Assembly: GCF_026968045.1 (NCBI RefSeq)
Contig: NZ_JAPVBQ010000001.1
Location: 1,253,238-1,317,237 of the forward strand
Reading direction: 5' to 3'
From: Modestobacter sp. VKM Ac-2977
Lineage (GTDB): Bacteria > Actinomycetota > Actinomycetes > Mycobacteriales > Geodermatophilaceae
DNA length: 64,000 nucleotides
This document shows, piece after piece, positions 7,896 through 21,017 of the stretch (position 1 is its first letter; the number at the start of each line of letters is the position of its first letter). A program made the translations under genes and the position numbers. The notes under the pieces were generated by a model. It worked only from the letters and a program-made list of their open reading frames with translations, searched no databases and was not told the origin of the DNA.

Positions 7896-9185
7896 GTGGA
7901 CCCCACCGGACTCGCATACCTCGTCGCCGGGGCCGCGGCCCTGCTGACCGCGCTGCTGCCCCGGTTGCTCCGCGGGCTGCCGATCTCGCTGCCGATGGTG
8001 GTCGTGGCGATCGGGGTCGCCGTCTTCGCCGGCGTCGACGCTCTGCCGACCCCCGACCCGATGGCGCACGAGATCGTCGCCGTCCACCTGACCGAGGCCT
8101 GCGTGATCGTCTCGCTGCTGGGCGCCGGGCTGGCCCTGGACCGGCCGCTCGGCTGGCGGCGCTGGTCGACCACCTGGCGGTTGCTCGGCATCACCATGCC
8201 GCTGACCGTCGCGGCCACGGCACTGCTCGGCGGCTGGCTGCTGGGGCTGGGAGCTGCCGCCGCGGTGCTGCTGGCCGCCGTCCTGGCCCCCACCGACCCG
8301 GTACTCGCCGGCGAGGTGCAGGTGCAGGAGCCGACGGGTGAGGCGGAGAGCGAGGACGAGGCGCGCTTCGCGCTGACGTCCGAGGCAGGCCTCAACGACG
8401 GGCTGGCCTTCCCGTTCACCTACGCCGCGATCGCCATGGCCACCCTCGGCGCGGCGCCGTCGAACTGGCTGGGGGAGTGGCTCCTGCTCGACGTCGGCTG
8501 GCGGATCGCCGCGGGTGTGGCCGTCGGCATCGGGGTGGGCCGGGCACTGTGCGCGCTGTTCTTCTCGGCGCGGCCGCAGCGGGCCGGCCTCGCCGAACGG
8601 GCCGAGGGCTTCGTCGCGCTCGCCACCGTCTTCCTGGCCTACGGCGTCGCCGAGCTCGTCGAGGGCTACGGCTTCATCGCCGTGTTCGTCTGCGCCTGCA
8701 CGATCCGGTCCGCGGAGCGGGCGCACGGGCAGCACCAGGTGCTGCACACCTACGTCGAGCAGCTCGAACGCCTGCTCACCGTCGTCGTCCTGGTGCTGCT
8801 GGGCGGCGCGGTGGCGCGGGGTGCGCTGGCCGACCTGAGCGGAGCCGAGGTGGCGCTGGCCGTCGTCCTGGTGCTGGTGGTGCGGCCGCTGGCGGGCTGG
8901 CTGGGGTTGCTCACCGGGCGCACGGGCCCGCGGGAGCGCAGCGTCATCTCCTCCTTCGGGGTCCGCGGCATCGGGTCGCTCTACTACCTCGCGTACGGCC
9001 TGAGCCAGGCGGACTTCGCCGGTGCCGAGCAGCTGTGGCGGGTGACGGTCCTGGTCGTGCTGGTCTCGGTCGTCGTGCACGGGATGGCGGCCACGCCGGC
9101 CATGGCCTGGCTGGACCTTCGCCGGCGGAGCGCCGCGGTGACGACCCGCGGGCGGGCGTCGGCGGCCCCGGTCACCCCGGTCTGA
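7896..9185 (+). CDS. Na+/H+ antiporter, CPA1 (NhaP-type) family
   Basis: Polytopic cation:proton antiporter of about 429 residues with some 12 membrane segments. Recognisable blocks are LTEACVIVSLLGAGLALD, the conserved VLAPTDPVLAGEVQV, the ion-binding region ALTSEAGLNDGLAFPFTY (N-D pair of the CPA1 family) and SVISSFGVRGIGSLYYLAYGL in a late helix. I place the start at the GTG at 7896 (VDPTGLAYLVAG), just before the first helix. The frame stays open to a GTG at 7788, but the extra 36 residues are Pro/Arg-rich and that codon lies inside a palindrome. Neither start has a good Shine-Dalgarno. Likely role: pH or sodium homeostasis. Confidence 0.88.
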   Translation: MDPTGLAYLVAGAAALLTALLPRLLRGLPISLPMVVVAIGVAVFAGVDALPTPDPMAHEIVAVHLTEACVIVSLLGAGLALDRPLGWRRWSTTWRLLGITMPLTVAATALLGGWLLGLGAAAAVLLAAVLAPTDPVLAGEVQVQEPTGEAESEDEARFALTSEAGLNDGLAFPFTYAAIAMATLGAAPSNWLGEWLLLDVGWRIAAGVAVGIGVGRALCALFFSARPQRAGLAERAEGFVALATVFLAYGVAELVEGYGFIAVFVCACTIRSAERAHGQHQVLHTYVEQLERLLTVVVLVLLGGAVARGALADLSGAEVALAVVLVLVVRPLAGWLGLLTGRTGPRERSVISSFGVRGIGSLYYLAYGLSQADFAGAEQLWRVTVLVVLVSVVVHGMAATPAMAWLDLRRRSAAVTTRGRASAAPVTPV

Positions 9186-9212
9186 GCCGACGCCGTCGGA
9201 GCAGCGTGCGGT

Positions 9213-9218
9213 GAGAAT
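9213..9218 (+). promoter_or_regulatory. -10-like GAGAAT, leaderless start of RidA
   Basis: GAGAAT is followed by 6 nt (GGCCGG) and the GTG at 9225. The same GGCCGG-GTG arrangement recurs before the PucR gene at 10243. Confidence 0.4.
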
Positions 9219-9224
9219 GGCCGG

Positions 9225-9629
9225 GTGTCCGATGCCATGGAGTTCATCCGACCAGCCGGCCTGACCGCCTCGGCGCCCTACGCCTACGCGGCGGTGGTCG
9301 GGCCCGGCCGCACGGTGTTCACCGCCGGCGCCTGCCCGCTCGACGGCGACGGGCGTATCGTTGCAGTCGGCGATGTGGCAGGTCAGGCCGCTCAGGTGAT
9401 GCACAACCTGGTCGTCGCGCTCGAGGCCGCCGGTGCCCGCCTCACCGACGTGGTCAAGACGACGGTCTACGTGGCTGCTGCCGACCGGCCCGACCTGGTC
9501 ACCGCCTGGGACGTCGTCCGGGCCGGCTTCGGTGCGCACGACGCGCCGAGCACCCTGCTCGGGGTGGCCGTCCTGGGGTACCCCGACCAGCTGGTCGAGG
9601 TGGAGGCGATCGCGGTGGTGGCCGACTGA
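9225..9629 (+). CDS. RidA family protein (reactive enamine/imine deaminase-like)
   Basis: A 134-residue YjgF/YER057c/UK114 protein; such proteins hydrolyse reactive enamine/imine intermediates released by PLP enzymes. The fold is visible as FTAGACPLDGDGRIV, then AAQVMHNLVVALEAAGARLTDVVKTTVYVA, and a C-terminal VEVEAIAVVAD strand. The Arg that binds the carboxylate in classical RidA (usually in a SxRxxV block) is not at its usual place here: the region reads APSTLLGVAVLGYPDQLVEVE. It may therefore belong to a Rid subfamily without deaminase activity. Start chosen as GTG 9225 (leaderless); an ATG 12 nt further in is an alternative. Confidence 0.85.
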   Translation: MSDAMEFIRPAGLTASAPYAYAAVVGPGRTVFTAGACPLDGDGRIVAVGDVAGQAAQVMHNLVVALEAAGARLTDVVKTTVYVAAADRPDLVTAWDVVRAGFGAHDAPSTLLGVAVLGYPDQLVEVEAIAVVAD

Positions 9630-9697
9630 TCAGCGCGGGCCGTGCAGGGACACCGGTCCCACCGCCACGAGGCGAGGTGTCCGTGATCGGCACCGCC

Positions 9698-9703
9698 TAC
9701 GGT
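9698..9703 (+). promoter_or_regulatory. -10 TACGGT, leaderless start of the exoribonuclease
   Basis: TACGGT, then 6 nt, then GTG at 9710. This spacing is one reason for preferring the 9710 start. Confidence 0.45.
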
Positions 9704-9709
9704 GTCCCG

Positions 9710-10216
9710 GTGAGCGTGCGGCGGTACTTCTACGACACCGAGTTCATCGAGGACGGCACCACCATCGACCTGGTGTCGATCGGCGTGGTCGACGAGACCG
9801 GCCGGGAGTTCTACGCGGTCAGCACCGAGTTCGACCCGGACAAGGCGATCCCGTGGGTGCGCCGCAACGTGCTGGACCAGTTGCCCTCCCCGGCGGACAA
9901 GGCCTGGCGCAGCCGGGAGCGGATCCGCGCGGACCTGCTGTCCTTCCTCACCGCACCCGGCGAGGAGATCGAGCTGTGGGCCTGGTTCGCCGCCTACGAC
10001 CACGTGGCCCTGGCCCAGCTGTGGGGTGCGATGCCGGCGCTGCCGCGGCCGATCCCGCGGTTCACCCGTGAGCTGCGCCAGCGGTGGGACGACGCCGGCC
10101 GGCCCGACCTGCCGCCCAAGCCCGCAGGGACGCACGACGCGCTGGTGGACGCGCGCTACAACCTGACCCGCTGGCAGGCGATCGAGGCGGCCGGAGGTCG
10201 TCCGGCGCCCCGCTGA
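9710..10216 (+). CDS. 3'-5' exoribonuclease, Rv2179c family (RNase AS)
   Basis: A 168-residue DEDDh exonuclease. Rv2179c of M. tuberculosis is a structurally characterised 3' exoribonuclease acting on adenylate-rich RNA. The motifs are YDTEFIEDG (metal Asp and Glu of motif I), AAYDHVALAQLWG (motif II Asp) and THDALVDARYNLTRWQAI (motif III, His and Asp). Alternative GTG starts at 9677 and 9683 would add up to 11 residues. I prefer 9710 because VSVRRYFYDTEF matches the short N-terminus of Rv2179c and a -10 element lies 6 nt upstream. Residues ~130-145 (ELRQRWDDAGRPDLPPKPAG) form the usual pre-motif III loop. Confidence 0.88.
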   Translation: MSVRRYFYDTEFIEDGTTIDLVSIGVVDETGREFYAVSTEFDPDKAIPWVRRNVLDQLPSPADKAWRSRERIRADLLSFLTAPGEEIELWAWFAAYDHVALAQLWGAMPALPRPIPRFTRELRQRWDDAGRPDLPPKPAGTHDALVDARYNLTRWQAIEAAGGRPAPR

Positions 10217-10230
10217 CCTGCGCGGGGCAC

Positions 10231-10236
10231 GACACT
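10231..10236 (+). promoter_or_regulatory. -10-like GACACT, leaderless start of the PucR gene
   Basis: GACACT, then GGCCGG, then GTG at 10243. No Shine-Dalgarno sequence is visible. The element sits just after the stop codon of the exoribonuclease gene. Confidence 0.35.
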
Positions 10237-10242
10237 GGCCGG

Positions 10243-11454
10243 GTGGACGCAGCTGCGACGCCGGAGGAGGCGCTGGCCCGCATCGCGCGGGCGGCGGCCG
10301 GTGAGCACGGTGCGCCGGCGGGGCTGCTGGACGGCTACCTGCCGGCGGTGCTGGCCGTGGCGGGCACCGGGCGCCGGCTCAGCGGCGCCGAGGAAGAGTC
10401 CTGCCGTCGGCTGGGTGGGGAGGCCGCGCGGGCCGGGGTGTCGTTGCCGGCGCTGGTCGACCTCTACATGACGGCGTCCCGGCGACTGTGGCCCGAGCTG
10501 CCCGACCTGCTGGCCCGGGTGCGGTTACGGCCGGTCCGGCCGGCCGAGCTGGTCGGCATCGGCGAGTTCGTCTGGCGGGCCGCGGACACCGCGCTGGCCG
10601 CCCTGGCCACCGGCCACCTGGACGCCCAGCACGAGGTGGTACGCCGAGAGGAGGCCTACCGGCGGGAGTTCGTGGACGACCTGTTCAGCGGCCGGCCCGA
10701 CGTCGGGTCACTGGTCGAGCGGGCCGAGCCGTTCGGCCTGTCGCTCACCGCGACGCACGTGGTCACCGTGGCGGGTACCGACCGGCCGATCGACTCGGGC
10801 ATGCACCTGGCCGGTGCGGTCGAGGCGGCGGTCCGCGCCCGCACGGACGGCCGGGGCCTGCTGGTCGCCGCCCGGGACGGGCGGCTGATCTGCATGCTCT
10901 CCTCGTCCGCCACCGACGGCAGCGGCGGTGGCGGGATCGGCCCGCAGGAGCTGGCCGAGGTGGTCGGCCGGGCCGTCGCGCGGCTGACCCACCGGTCGTC
11001 GTGGCGGGTGGGGGTCGGTCGCCCGCACGCGGGGCCACGCGGGGTGCTCCGCTCCTACCGGGAGGCCCTCGACGCCCTGGACCTGGCGGCCCGGCTGGAG
11101 CTGCCGGAGCCCGTGGTCCACGCGCGTGACCTGCTGGTCTACCGGGTGCTGCTGCGGGACGAGACGGCGATGGCCGACCTGGTGCAGACCGTGCTCGGCC
11201 CGCTGGTGGACGCCCGGGGCGGGGCCGAGCCGCTGGTGCGCACGCTGGCCGCCTACTTCGCCACCGGCGGGAACACCGCGGCGACCGCACGCGCCCTCCA
11301 CCTCAGCGTGCGGGCGGTCAGCTACCGGATCGAGCGCGTGCACACCCTCACCGGACACGACGCCACCGACCCGGCCGACCACCTGCCGCTGCTGGTCGCC
11401 GTGACCGGGGCCCGGATGCTCGGCTGGCCCCGGCGCCGGCTGGTCGTCGACTGA
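10243..11454 (+). CDS. PucR/CdaR-type transcriptional regulator
   Basis: A 403-residue regulator. The N-terminal ~160 residues are an all-helical sensor-like region (EEALARIARAAAGEHG, then LVDLYMTASRRLWPELPDLLARVRLRP, typical of RsbRD/PucR N-domains). The middle is a GGDEF-like CdaR domain (GLSLTATHVVTVAG ... LLVAARDGRLICMLSS ... WRVGVGRPHAGPRGVLRSYREALDALDLA). The C-terminal helix-turn-helix is the PucR signature: VRTLAAYFATGGNTAATARALHLSVRAVSYRIERVHTLTG. The ligand and targets are unknown, and no adjacent purine or sugar catabolic gene points to them. The gene ends in a long inverted repeat. Confidence 0.9.
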   Translation: MDAAATPEEALARIARAAAGEHGAPAGLLDGYLPAVLAVAGTGRRLSGAEEESCRRLGGEAARAGVSLPALVDLYMTASRRLWPELPDLLARVRLRPVRPAELVGIGEFVWRAADTALAALATGHLDAQHEVVRREEAYRREFVDDLFSGRPDVGSLVERAEPFGLSLTATHVVTVAGTDRPIDSGMHLAGAVEAAVRARTDGRGLLVAARDGRLICMLSSSATDGSGGGGIGPQELAEVVGRAVARLTHRSSWRVGVGRPHAGPRGVLRSYREALDALDLAARLELPEPVVHARDLLVYRVLLRDETAMADLVQTVLGPLVDARGGAEPLVRTLAAYFATGGNTAATARALHLSVRAVSYRIERVHTLTGHDATDPADHLPLLVAVTGARMLGWPRRRLVVD

Positions 11455-11459
11455 CGCCC

Positions 11460-11488
11460 CGCCGGTTGCCGGGACCCGGCAACCGGCG
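11460..11488 (+). terminator. Long inverted repeat after the PucR gene
   Basis: CGCCGGTTGCCGGG and its exact complement (14-bp arms) flank a single A. This is a very stable rho-independent-like hairpin starting 6 bp after the stop codon. There is no T tract. Confidence 0.8.
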
Positions 11489-11598
11489 GCGGCGGGACGG
11501 TGCCCGGTCATGGCGGTGCGGCCACCCGGAGAAGGGGCCACCGTCGGCGGACGGCGAGTGTCCATGGTCGGCCCCGCCCGTGGCCCGAGGAGGCGGCC

Positions 11599-12244
11599 GT
11601 GTCCACGTCCACCGGAGGCAACGGCGCCAGCTCGACCGGCGGCGTCCGGGCGTTGCGACTGCTGCTCCTCGTCCTGTACGTGGGGATCGCGCTGCCCGGG
11701 GCGCTGGTGACCCCGGTGCCGCGGATGCTGCTGCTGGCGCCGCTGGTCGGTGCCTTCGCCGCAGTCGTCGCCGGCCTGGTCAACCCCGGCTTCCCGGCGC
11801 AGCCGCGCGCGCGGCGGGCCGTGCTGGGGGCCTTCGCCGGTGCGGCGCTGACCGTGCCGTTCTCCAGCGGTGTCGGTCTCCTGGGGCCGTCGGGCGCCTG
11901 GCTGGTGATCGGCATGATCCTGCTGGCGGCGACCGTGGTCGGGTCCTGGATCGCCGAGTGCGACTCGGCGCCGCTCCCGCTGTCGGACCCGCGGCGGGTG
12001 GCGGCGTTGCGCGACTTCGTCAGCGTGCTGCCCACCGAGGCGCTGGTCCGTGAGTGGCGAGCCACCGGGACACCGCTGCAGGTGGCGACCGACCCGCAGG
12101 AGCGGGCAGCTCTGGTGCGGGTCCGCGGGATCATCCTGGACGAGCTCGTCCGCCGGGACCCGGCCGCCATGGCCCGGTGGCTGGAGGACGGCGGACCGGC
12201 CGACCCCGGGACGGACGTGCGCCGGCAGCGGGGCCCGGCCGGCT

Positions 12245-12246
<2 letters not shown>
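11599..12246 (+). CDS. Uncharacterised four-helix membrane protein
   Basis: A 215-residue protein with about four membrane segments in its first 110 residues: ALRLLLLVLYVGIALPGALV, MLLLAPLVGAFAAVVAGLV, AVLGAFAGAALTVPFSSGV and GAWLVIGMILLAATVVGSWI. A ~100-residue cytosolic tail follows that is helical and Arg/Asp-rich (LVREWRATGTPLQVATDPQERAALVRVRGIILDELVRRD). I do not recognise the family. The GTG at 11599 is chosen because GAGGAGG lies 6 nt upstream. It is transcribed alone between the PucR gene and the oppositely oriented chemoreceptor. Confidence 0.75.
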
Positions 12247-15899
<3,653 letters not shown>

Positions 15900-15900
<1 letters not shown>

Positions 15901-16952
15901 TGTACGGCATCGACACCGACGGTCCGGGGACCGGCACCGGCGCCGTCGACCTGCGTTCGGACACGCTCACCCGGCCCACCCCGGCCATGCGCCGCGCCAT
16001 GGCCGAGGCCGAGGTCGGCGACGACGTCTACCGCGAGGACCCCACGGTCAACGCGCTCGAGGAGCGGGTCGCCGAGCTGTTCGGCCACGAGGCCGCGCTG
16101 TTCGTGCCCTCGGGGACGATGGGCAACCAGATCGGGCTGCGGCTGGTCTGCGAGCCCGGCCAGGAGGTGCTCGGGGACGCCGATGCCCACGTCCTCACCT
16201 ACGAGATGGGTGCGGCGGCGGCCCTGTTCGGGCTCTCCTCGCGCACGGTGGTCTCCGCGGGGGGCCGGCTGTCGGCCGACCAGCTGATCGCCCAGGTGCG
16301 GCCGCACGGCGACTGGCACCTCACCGCGACGGCCGCGATCGCCGTGGAGAACACCCACAACCGCGGTGGCGGGCTGGTGCAGCCCCTCACCGAGCTGGAG
16401 CGGTTGTTCGCCTGGTCCCGCACCGCCGGGGTGAACGTCCACCTGGACGGCGCCCGCGTGTTCAACGCGTCGGTGGCCTCCGGCGTCCCGCTGGCCACCT
16501 ACGGGCAGCTGGCCGACACCGCGTCGGTGTGCCTGTCCAAGGGGCTGGGCGCGCCGATCGGTTCGGTGCTGGTCGCGAACGCCGAGCGGATCGCGGCTGC
16601 CCGGCTGTGGCGCAAGCGGCTCGGCGGCGGGATGCGCCAGGTCGGCGTGCTCGCCGCGGCCGCGCAGCATGCGCTGGACCACCACCTCGACCGGCTGGCC
16701 ACCGACCACGAGCACGCCCGCCTGCTCGCTGAGCGCCTCGGCGTGGACCCGGCGACGGTGGAGACGAACATGGTCGTCGTCGACGACGTCCCGGCCCCGG
16801 CCGTCGCCGAGGCCGCCAAGGCCCAGGGGGTGCTGGTCGGCCAGGTCAGCGCCCGGCGGGTCCGGCTGGTCACCCACCTCGACGTCGACCGGGACGGCGT
16901 GGAGCGGGCAGCCAAGGTGCTCACCCAGGTGATCGGCGACCTCGCCGGCTGA
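15900..16952 (+). CDS. ltaE: Low-specificity threonine aldolase
   Basis: PLP-dependent fold-type I enzyme splitting threonine to glycine and acetaldehyde. The 350-residue protein begins with the family hallmark [19 protein letters not shown], followed by [38 protein letters not shown]. The internal-aldimine Lys is in [12 protein letters not shown] (about residue 213), with the LGGGMRQ block behind it. It starts inside the aroG stop codon (TGATG), so the two are co-translated although metabolically unrelated. A 51-residue minus-strand reading frame overlaps its last 32 bp. Confidence 0.94.
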
Positions 16953-17076
16953 TCCGGTGGCGTCGCTCCTGCCGACGCAGCACGGCCCGGCGCAGCGCGC
17001 TGGTGCACCACCACTCGGCGAAGCCGGTGGAGACCGGGTTCACCGCCGCGCGCAGCCGGCGCCCGACTCGGGCCAT
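16921..17076 (-). CDS. Putative Arg-rich 51-residue small protein
   Basis: The reading frame on the minus strand starts at an ATG preceded by GGGAGG with a 6-nt gap, an ideal ribosome site in this genome. It encodes 51 residues, strongly basic (about 17 Arg): [15 protein letters not shown], then [17 protein letters not shown], then an RRQERRHR tail. It overlaps the 3' end of the threonine aldolase gene by 32 bp. The WWC centre and the excellent ribosome site argue for a real gene; the short length and Arg-rich tail argue for caution. No function can be proposed. Confidence 0.4.
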   Translation of the reverse strand: MARVGRRLRAAVNPVSTGFAEWWCTSALRRAVLRRQERRHRISRRGRRSPG

Positions 17077-17193
17077 CCCACACCTCCCGCGCGCGGCGCC
17101 GTCGGCCGCCGAGGTCGATCATGGCCCACCGAGACCTGATCGAGACCCGGTGCGCGCTCGCGCTCAGGTGATCATCGCTGTCACAGTGGTGGC

Positions 17194-17215
17194 CTCGCCC
17201 GCACCCGCGGGCGAG
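17194..17215. promoter_or_regulatory. Hairpin in the leader of the gluconate transporter gene
   Basis: CTCGCCCGC and GCGGGCGAG form a perfect 9-bp stem with a 4-nt loop, 35 bp before the transporter start. It is too far from the previous gene on this strand to be an obvious terminator, so a leader structure is possible. Confidence 0.35.
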
Positions 17216-17249
17216 AGCCGCGTCGCCGTCGACTCGAAGAGGTCCCCCC

Positions 17250-18725
17250 GTGCCAGAAGTCGAACCCGCCCTGGGCACCACGCCGCTGTTGCTGATCGCC
17301 GTGGCCGCCGTCGCCGTGCTGCTCGTGCTGATCATGAAGTTCAAGGTGCACGCCTTCGTGGCGCTGGTGCTGGTCAGCCTGCTGACCGCGCTGGCGACCC
17401 GGATCCCCACCGGGGAGGTCATCGAGACCCTGCTGGACGGGTTCGGCTCGACCCTGGCCGCCGTCGCGCTGCTCGTCGGGCTCGGCGCGATGATCGGCAA
17501 GCTGCTCGAGGTCACCGGTGGCGCCACCGTACTGGCGGACTCGCTGATCAACCGGTTCGGGGAGAAGCGGGCGCCGCTGGCCCTGGGCGTCGCGTCGCTG
17601 CTGTTCGGCTTCCCGATCTTCTTCGACGCCGGCTTCGTGGTCTTCCTGCCGATCATCTTCAGCGTCGCCCGCCGGTTCGGGGGGTCGGTGCTGCTCTACG
17701 CGCTGCCTTCGGCGGGTGCCTTCGCGGTCATGCACGCCTTCGTGCCGCCGCACCCGGGGCCGGTCGGCGCCGGCGACATCCTGGGCGCCGACATCGGGCT
17801 GCTGGTCGTCGTGGGCCTGGTCATCGGCATCCCCACCTGGTTCATCTCCTGCTACCTGTTCAGCCAGTGGATCGGCCGGCGGGTCGACGTGCCGATCCCG
17901 TCGACGCTGGCCGGCCGCAAGTCGGAGGCCGACGACCCCCGGGTCGACACCGATGTCGACGACGCGGACGGCGGCGGCACGGGTGGCAGTGGGGCCACCG
18001 CGGCCGCCGGGACGACGACCGCGACGGACACCCGGACCGGGCCGCCGAAGTTCAGCACCGTGCTGGCCCTGCTGCTCCTGCCGCTGGTGCTCATCCTGCT
18101 GAACACCGGCTTCAACACCCTGGCCACCGCCGGCGCGGTCGACGGCGAGGCCGGCTGGCTGGACTGGGTCACCCTGCTCGGTCAGACGCCGGTGGCGCTG
18201 CTGATCACCCTGCTGGTGGCCGCCGTGGTGCTCAGCCGCGAGCGGTTCTCCCGGTCCGAGACCGAGGACCTGCTCAACTCCTCGATCGGCCCGGTCGCGG
18301 CGATCATCCTGATCACCGGTGCCGGTGGCATGTTCGGCGGCGTCCTGCGGGCCAGCGGCATCGGCACCGCACTGGCCGAGAGCCTGGAGTCGATCGGCCT
18401 GCCGGTGATCGTCGCGGCCTTCGTGATCGCCACCTGCCTGCGCGTCGCCCAGGGCTCGGCGACGGTCGCGCTGCTGACCACCGCCGCGCTGATCGCCCCC
18501 GCGGTGGCGGAGAACGACCTGGCCCGGCTGGACACCGCGCTGGTGGTCATCGCGATCGCCTGTGGCGCCACCGTGCTCTCGCACGTCAACGACTCCGGGT
18601 TCTGGCTGGTCGGCCGGTTCCTGGAGATGGACGTGAAGACGACCCTGCGCACCTGGACGGTGATGGAGACGCTGATCGGGGTGGTCGGCTTCGCCATCGC
18701 CTGGGCGCTGAGCCTGGTCGTCTAG
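17250..18725 (+). CDS. Gluconate:H+ symporter, GntP family
   Basis: A 491-residue permease with about 12-14 membrane helices. GntP-family blocks include FDAGFVVFLPIIFSVARR, the substrate-region MHAFVPPHPGPVGAGDILG, ITGAGGMFGGVLRASGIG, and the C-terminal SHVNDSGFWLVGRFLEMD. It has an unusually long hydrophilic loop at about residues 225-270, rich in Gly, Asp and Thr (DDADGGGTGGSG), replacing the short central linker of E. coli GntP. There is no adjacent gluconokinase or GntR regulator, so the substrate could be another sugar acid. The start is GTG 17250 with AGAGG upstream. It is one of four genes here ending in TAG. Confidence 0.92.
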   Translation: MPEVEPALGTTPLLLIAVAAVAVLLVLIMKFKVHAFVALVLVSLLTALATRIPTGEVIETLLDGFGSTLAAVALLVGLGAMIGKLLEVTGGATVLADSLINRFGEKRAPLALGVASLLFGFPIFFDAGFVVFLPIIFSVARRFGGSVLLYALPSAGAFAVMHAFVPPHPGPVGAGDILGADIGLLVVVGLVIGIPTWFISCYLFSQWIGRRVDVPIPSTLAGRKSEADDPRVDTDVDDADGGGTGGSGATAAAGTTTATDTRTGPPKFSTVLALLLLPLVLILLNTGFNTLATAGAVDGEAGWLDWVTLLGQTPVALLITLLVAAVVLSRERFSRSETEDLLNSSIGPVAAIILITGAGGMFGGVLRASGIGTALAESLESIGLPVIVAAFVIATCLRVAQGSATVALLTTAALIAPAVAENDLARLDTALVVIAIACGATVLSHVNDSGFWLVGRFLEMDVKTTLRTWTVMETLIGVVGFAIAWALSLVV

Positions 18726-18753
18726 CGCCGGGCCCCGTCGTCCGGTGCACCGA

Positions 18754-18795
18754 CCGGGGCCGGGCCGCCCGCGCGAGCGGACGACCCGGCCCCGG
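18754..18795. terminator. Bidirectional terminator between gluconate transporter and subtilase genes
   Basis: CCGGGGCCGGG and CCCGGCCCCGG give an 11-bp perfect stem around a 20-nt loop in the 79-bp gap between converging genes. Confidence 0.7.
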
Positions 18796-18804
18796 CTCAG
18801 CGAC

Positions 18805-19965
<1,161 letters not shown>

Positions 19966-20073
19966 GGTGGTTCTCCTCGGTCCAGGGACATCGCAGTCAG
20001 CTGCGGGTCCGACACGGAGAGTGAAACCACTCGGTGCCGTTTGGGGAAGGTCCCTGGCCGTGAGATCGATTGC

Positions 20074-20094
20074 GGGCGGCGTTTCCGGCCGCCC
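20074..20094 (-). terminator. Hairpin after the endonuclease IV gene
   Basis: GGGCGGC and GCCGCCC form a 7-bp stem with a 7-nt loop, 14 bp beyond the stop codon of the minus-strand nfo gene. Confidence 0.5.
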
Positions 20095-20107
20095 GGGCGC
20101 GTCGCGG

Positions 20108-20992
20108 TCAGCCGGGGACGAGGCCGCCGTCGCGCAGTGCACAGAGCAGTGCGATGTCCTTGGCGTGGCCGTCGTCCTCGCTCGGGGTCTCCACGACCAC
20201 CGGCACCCCGGCCATCGCCGGGTGGGTGAGCAGCTCGGCGAAGGGCGCTGCGCCGATCGAGCCGGCGCCGATGGTGGTGTGCCGGTCGCGGGTGGAGCCG
20301 CACCCGTCCAGCGAGTCGTTGGCGTGGACGAGCCCCAGCCGGCCCGGGCCCACGGTGGCCTCCAGCGCGTCCAGGGTCGCCGCCATCCCGCCCGGGGTGG
20401 CCAGGTCGTGCCCGGCGGCCCAGGCGTGGCACGTGTCGAAGCAGACGCCGACGGCGGGGTGGTGGTCCAGGGCCGCCAGGTAGGGGCCCAGGTCTTCGAC
20501 GGTGGCCGCCAGCGATCTGCCGCCGCCGGCGGTGGGCTCGATCAGCAGCCGGGGTGCGCCCTCGGGCAGCTCGTCGAGCACCGGCAGCAGCCGCTCGTGC
20601 AGCTGGGCCAGCGCCGCGTCGTACCGGTCGGAGCCCACCGCCGACCCGGCGTGCACCACGACACCGGCGCACCCGAGCTGGGCACCCCGGGCGAGGTTGT
20701 GCCGGATGGTGGCGACCGACTGCTCGACGGTCGCCTCGTTCGGCGACCCGACGTTCACCAGGAACGGCGTGTGGATGAACGACGGGACCCCGCGCTCGGT
20801 GCACCCGGCGGTGAACGCGGCGTCCTGCGCCGGGTCGCCGGCACTGGGCCGCCACCCGCGTGGGTTGCCGACGAACACCTGGACGGCGCGGGCGCCCACG
20901 GCGTCGGTGTAGGCCAGCCCGCCCTTGGCCAGGCCGCCCTTGATCTGGATGTGCGCCCCGATCGCGGGCAGCACGGCAGACGAGGAGGTCAC
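20108..20992 (-). CDS. nfo: Deoxyribonuclease IV (AP endonuclease, Nfo family)
   Basis: Zinc-dependent apurinic/apyrimidinic endonuclease of base excision repair. The 294-residue TIM barrel shows the metal-ligand blocks in order: IGAHIQIKGG, VVHAGS, LLIEPTAGGG (Glu), GVCFDTCHAWAAGHD, LVHANDS and STRDRHTTIGAGSIG, ending in VVVETPSED. The start is a GTG at 20992. It lies only 25 bp downstream of a pknL-direction unit on the same strand, so read-through from pknL is possible. The pairing with pknL differs from M. tuberculosis, where end (Rv0670) is elsewhere. Confidence 0.93.
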   Translation of the reverse strand: MTSSSAVLPAIGAHIQIKGGLAKGGLAYTDAVGARAVQVFVGNPRGWRPSAGDPAQDAAFTAGCTERGVPSFIHTPFLVNVGSPNEATVEQSVATIRHNLARGAQLGCAGVVVHAGSAVGSDRYDAALAQLHERLLPVLDELPEGAPRLLIEPTAGGGRSLAATVEDLGPYLAALDHHPAVGVCFDTCHAWAAGHDLATPGGMAATLDALEATVGPGRLGLVHANDSLDGCGSTRDRHTTIGAGSIGAAPFAELLTHPAMAGVPVVVETPSEDDGHAKDIALLCALRDGGLVPG

Positions 20993-21017
20993 GGAGCGCA
21001 GGTCACCCGGACGTCGC

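Noticed and set aside
9225-11454. A purine or allantoin catabolic cluster suggested by RidA together with a PucR-type regulator
   Set aside because: No catabolic enzyme genes lie nearby, and PucR-domain regulators are used for many unrelated pathways in actinobacteria.
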